NCBI GenBank assembly: GCA_963524305.1
Contig: CAURGH010000012.1
Span: forward strand, 1-53,444
Length of the DNA stretch: 53,444 nt
From: JABCPH02 sp963524305
Lineage (GTDB): Bacteria > Fusobacteriota > Fusobacteriia > Fusobacteriales > Leptotrichiaceae
Direction: 5' to 3'
Both the position numbers and the translations under genes were made by a program. Within the stretch, counting starts at the first letter, position 1. Each line of letters starts with the position of its first letter. The notes under the pieces were generated by a model. The model had not been told where the DNA came from and searched no databases. It saw only the letters and a program-made list of their open reading frames with translations. Positions 53,390 to 53,444 of the stretch are shown piece by piece.

Positions 53390-53444
53390 AGGGGCTGTCT
53401 CAAAATGGTTAAAATTTTGAGTTCAGCTTCTATTTTTTTGTTCA
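53390..53444 (+). mobile_element. Possible insertion-sequence end or hairpin terminator at window edge
   Basis: GGGGCTGTCTCAAAAT (from 53391) is like terminal repeats I recall for IS1182- or IS5-type elements, and the segment 53399-53421 forms a hairpin (CTCAAAAT pairing with ATTTTGAG), followed by a T run near 53434. It could be the start of an insertion sequence beyond the window or simply the csp terminator; the window ends before it can be decided. Confidence 0.4.

Noticed and set aside
1..53444. CRISPR arrays and tRNA or rRNA genes
   Set aside because: No regularly spaced repeats and no tRNA-like or rRNA-like segments were recognised; this is a scan by eye, not a model search.

Overview
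The window is very AT-rich, uses ATG, TTG and GTG starts with purine-rich ribosome binding sites, and carries diderm features (lipoproteins, an HlyD-type adaptor, ZnuABC). The gene content and style fit a fusobacterium, most likely a Leptotrichia-like species; this assignment is an inference from recalled sequence style, not from a marker gene. No rRNA, tRNA or CRISPR array was seen.

Layout. Positions 1-101 look like the right end of an IS200/IS605-type element with its 3' RNA structures. ligA follows (146-2236), then a 95-bp inverted-repeat element (2255-2349). A minus-strand block (2361-7306) holds six poorly known genes: three membrane proteins with soluble beta-rich ends, a DUF4299-like protein, a HEAT-like repeat protein and a small protein. 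Next come an esterase, argH (minus), a secreted lysine-rich protein, an aminotransferase, an RlmD-type 23S rRNA methyltransferase, a zinc ABC importer (znuA, znuC, znuB), an M20 amidohydrolase and a second RlmD-type methyltransferase.

The main point of interest is 19804-41613, about 22 kb of same-strand genes behind a near-consensus promoter. I read it as a divergent contractile (type VI secretion-like) system. The first gene resembles a TssB-TssC sheath fused in one chain, and the second resembles an Hcp-like tube. Further on is a 1448-residue protein with an N-terminal lysozyme-like domain, a DUF4280 (PAAR-like) spike domain and a DUF5675-like C-terminal domain. It lies next to a lipoprotein with two LprI-like (lysozyme-inhibitor) domains, which looks like an effector-immunity pair. 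The rest of the locus is a signalling and chaperone set: a Ser/Thr kinase, two membrane-anchored PP2C-like proteins with damaged active sites, two FHA proteins, a J-domain protein and an Hsp70/actin-like ATPase. This recalls the threonine-phosphorylation control (PpkA/PppA/Fha) of proteobacterial T6SS. No ClpV, TssM/L/J, TssE/F/G or TssA was recognised here, so the machine is either completed elsewhere or built differently.

From 42214 to 50212 follows a housekeeping run: DUF896, HAD phosphatase, a TruA-like protein with a KH-like tail, an HD protein, rluD, rnhB, a YraN-type protein, a Zn-ribbon protein, a ComF-type protein and a secreted GH13-like protein with altered catalytic residues. A shared bidirectional terminator separates it from minus-strand lysC-hom. 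The window ends with a cold-shock protein gene and a possible insertion-sequence end.
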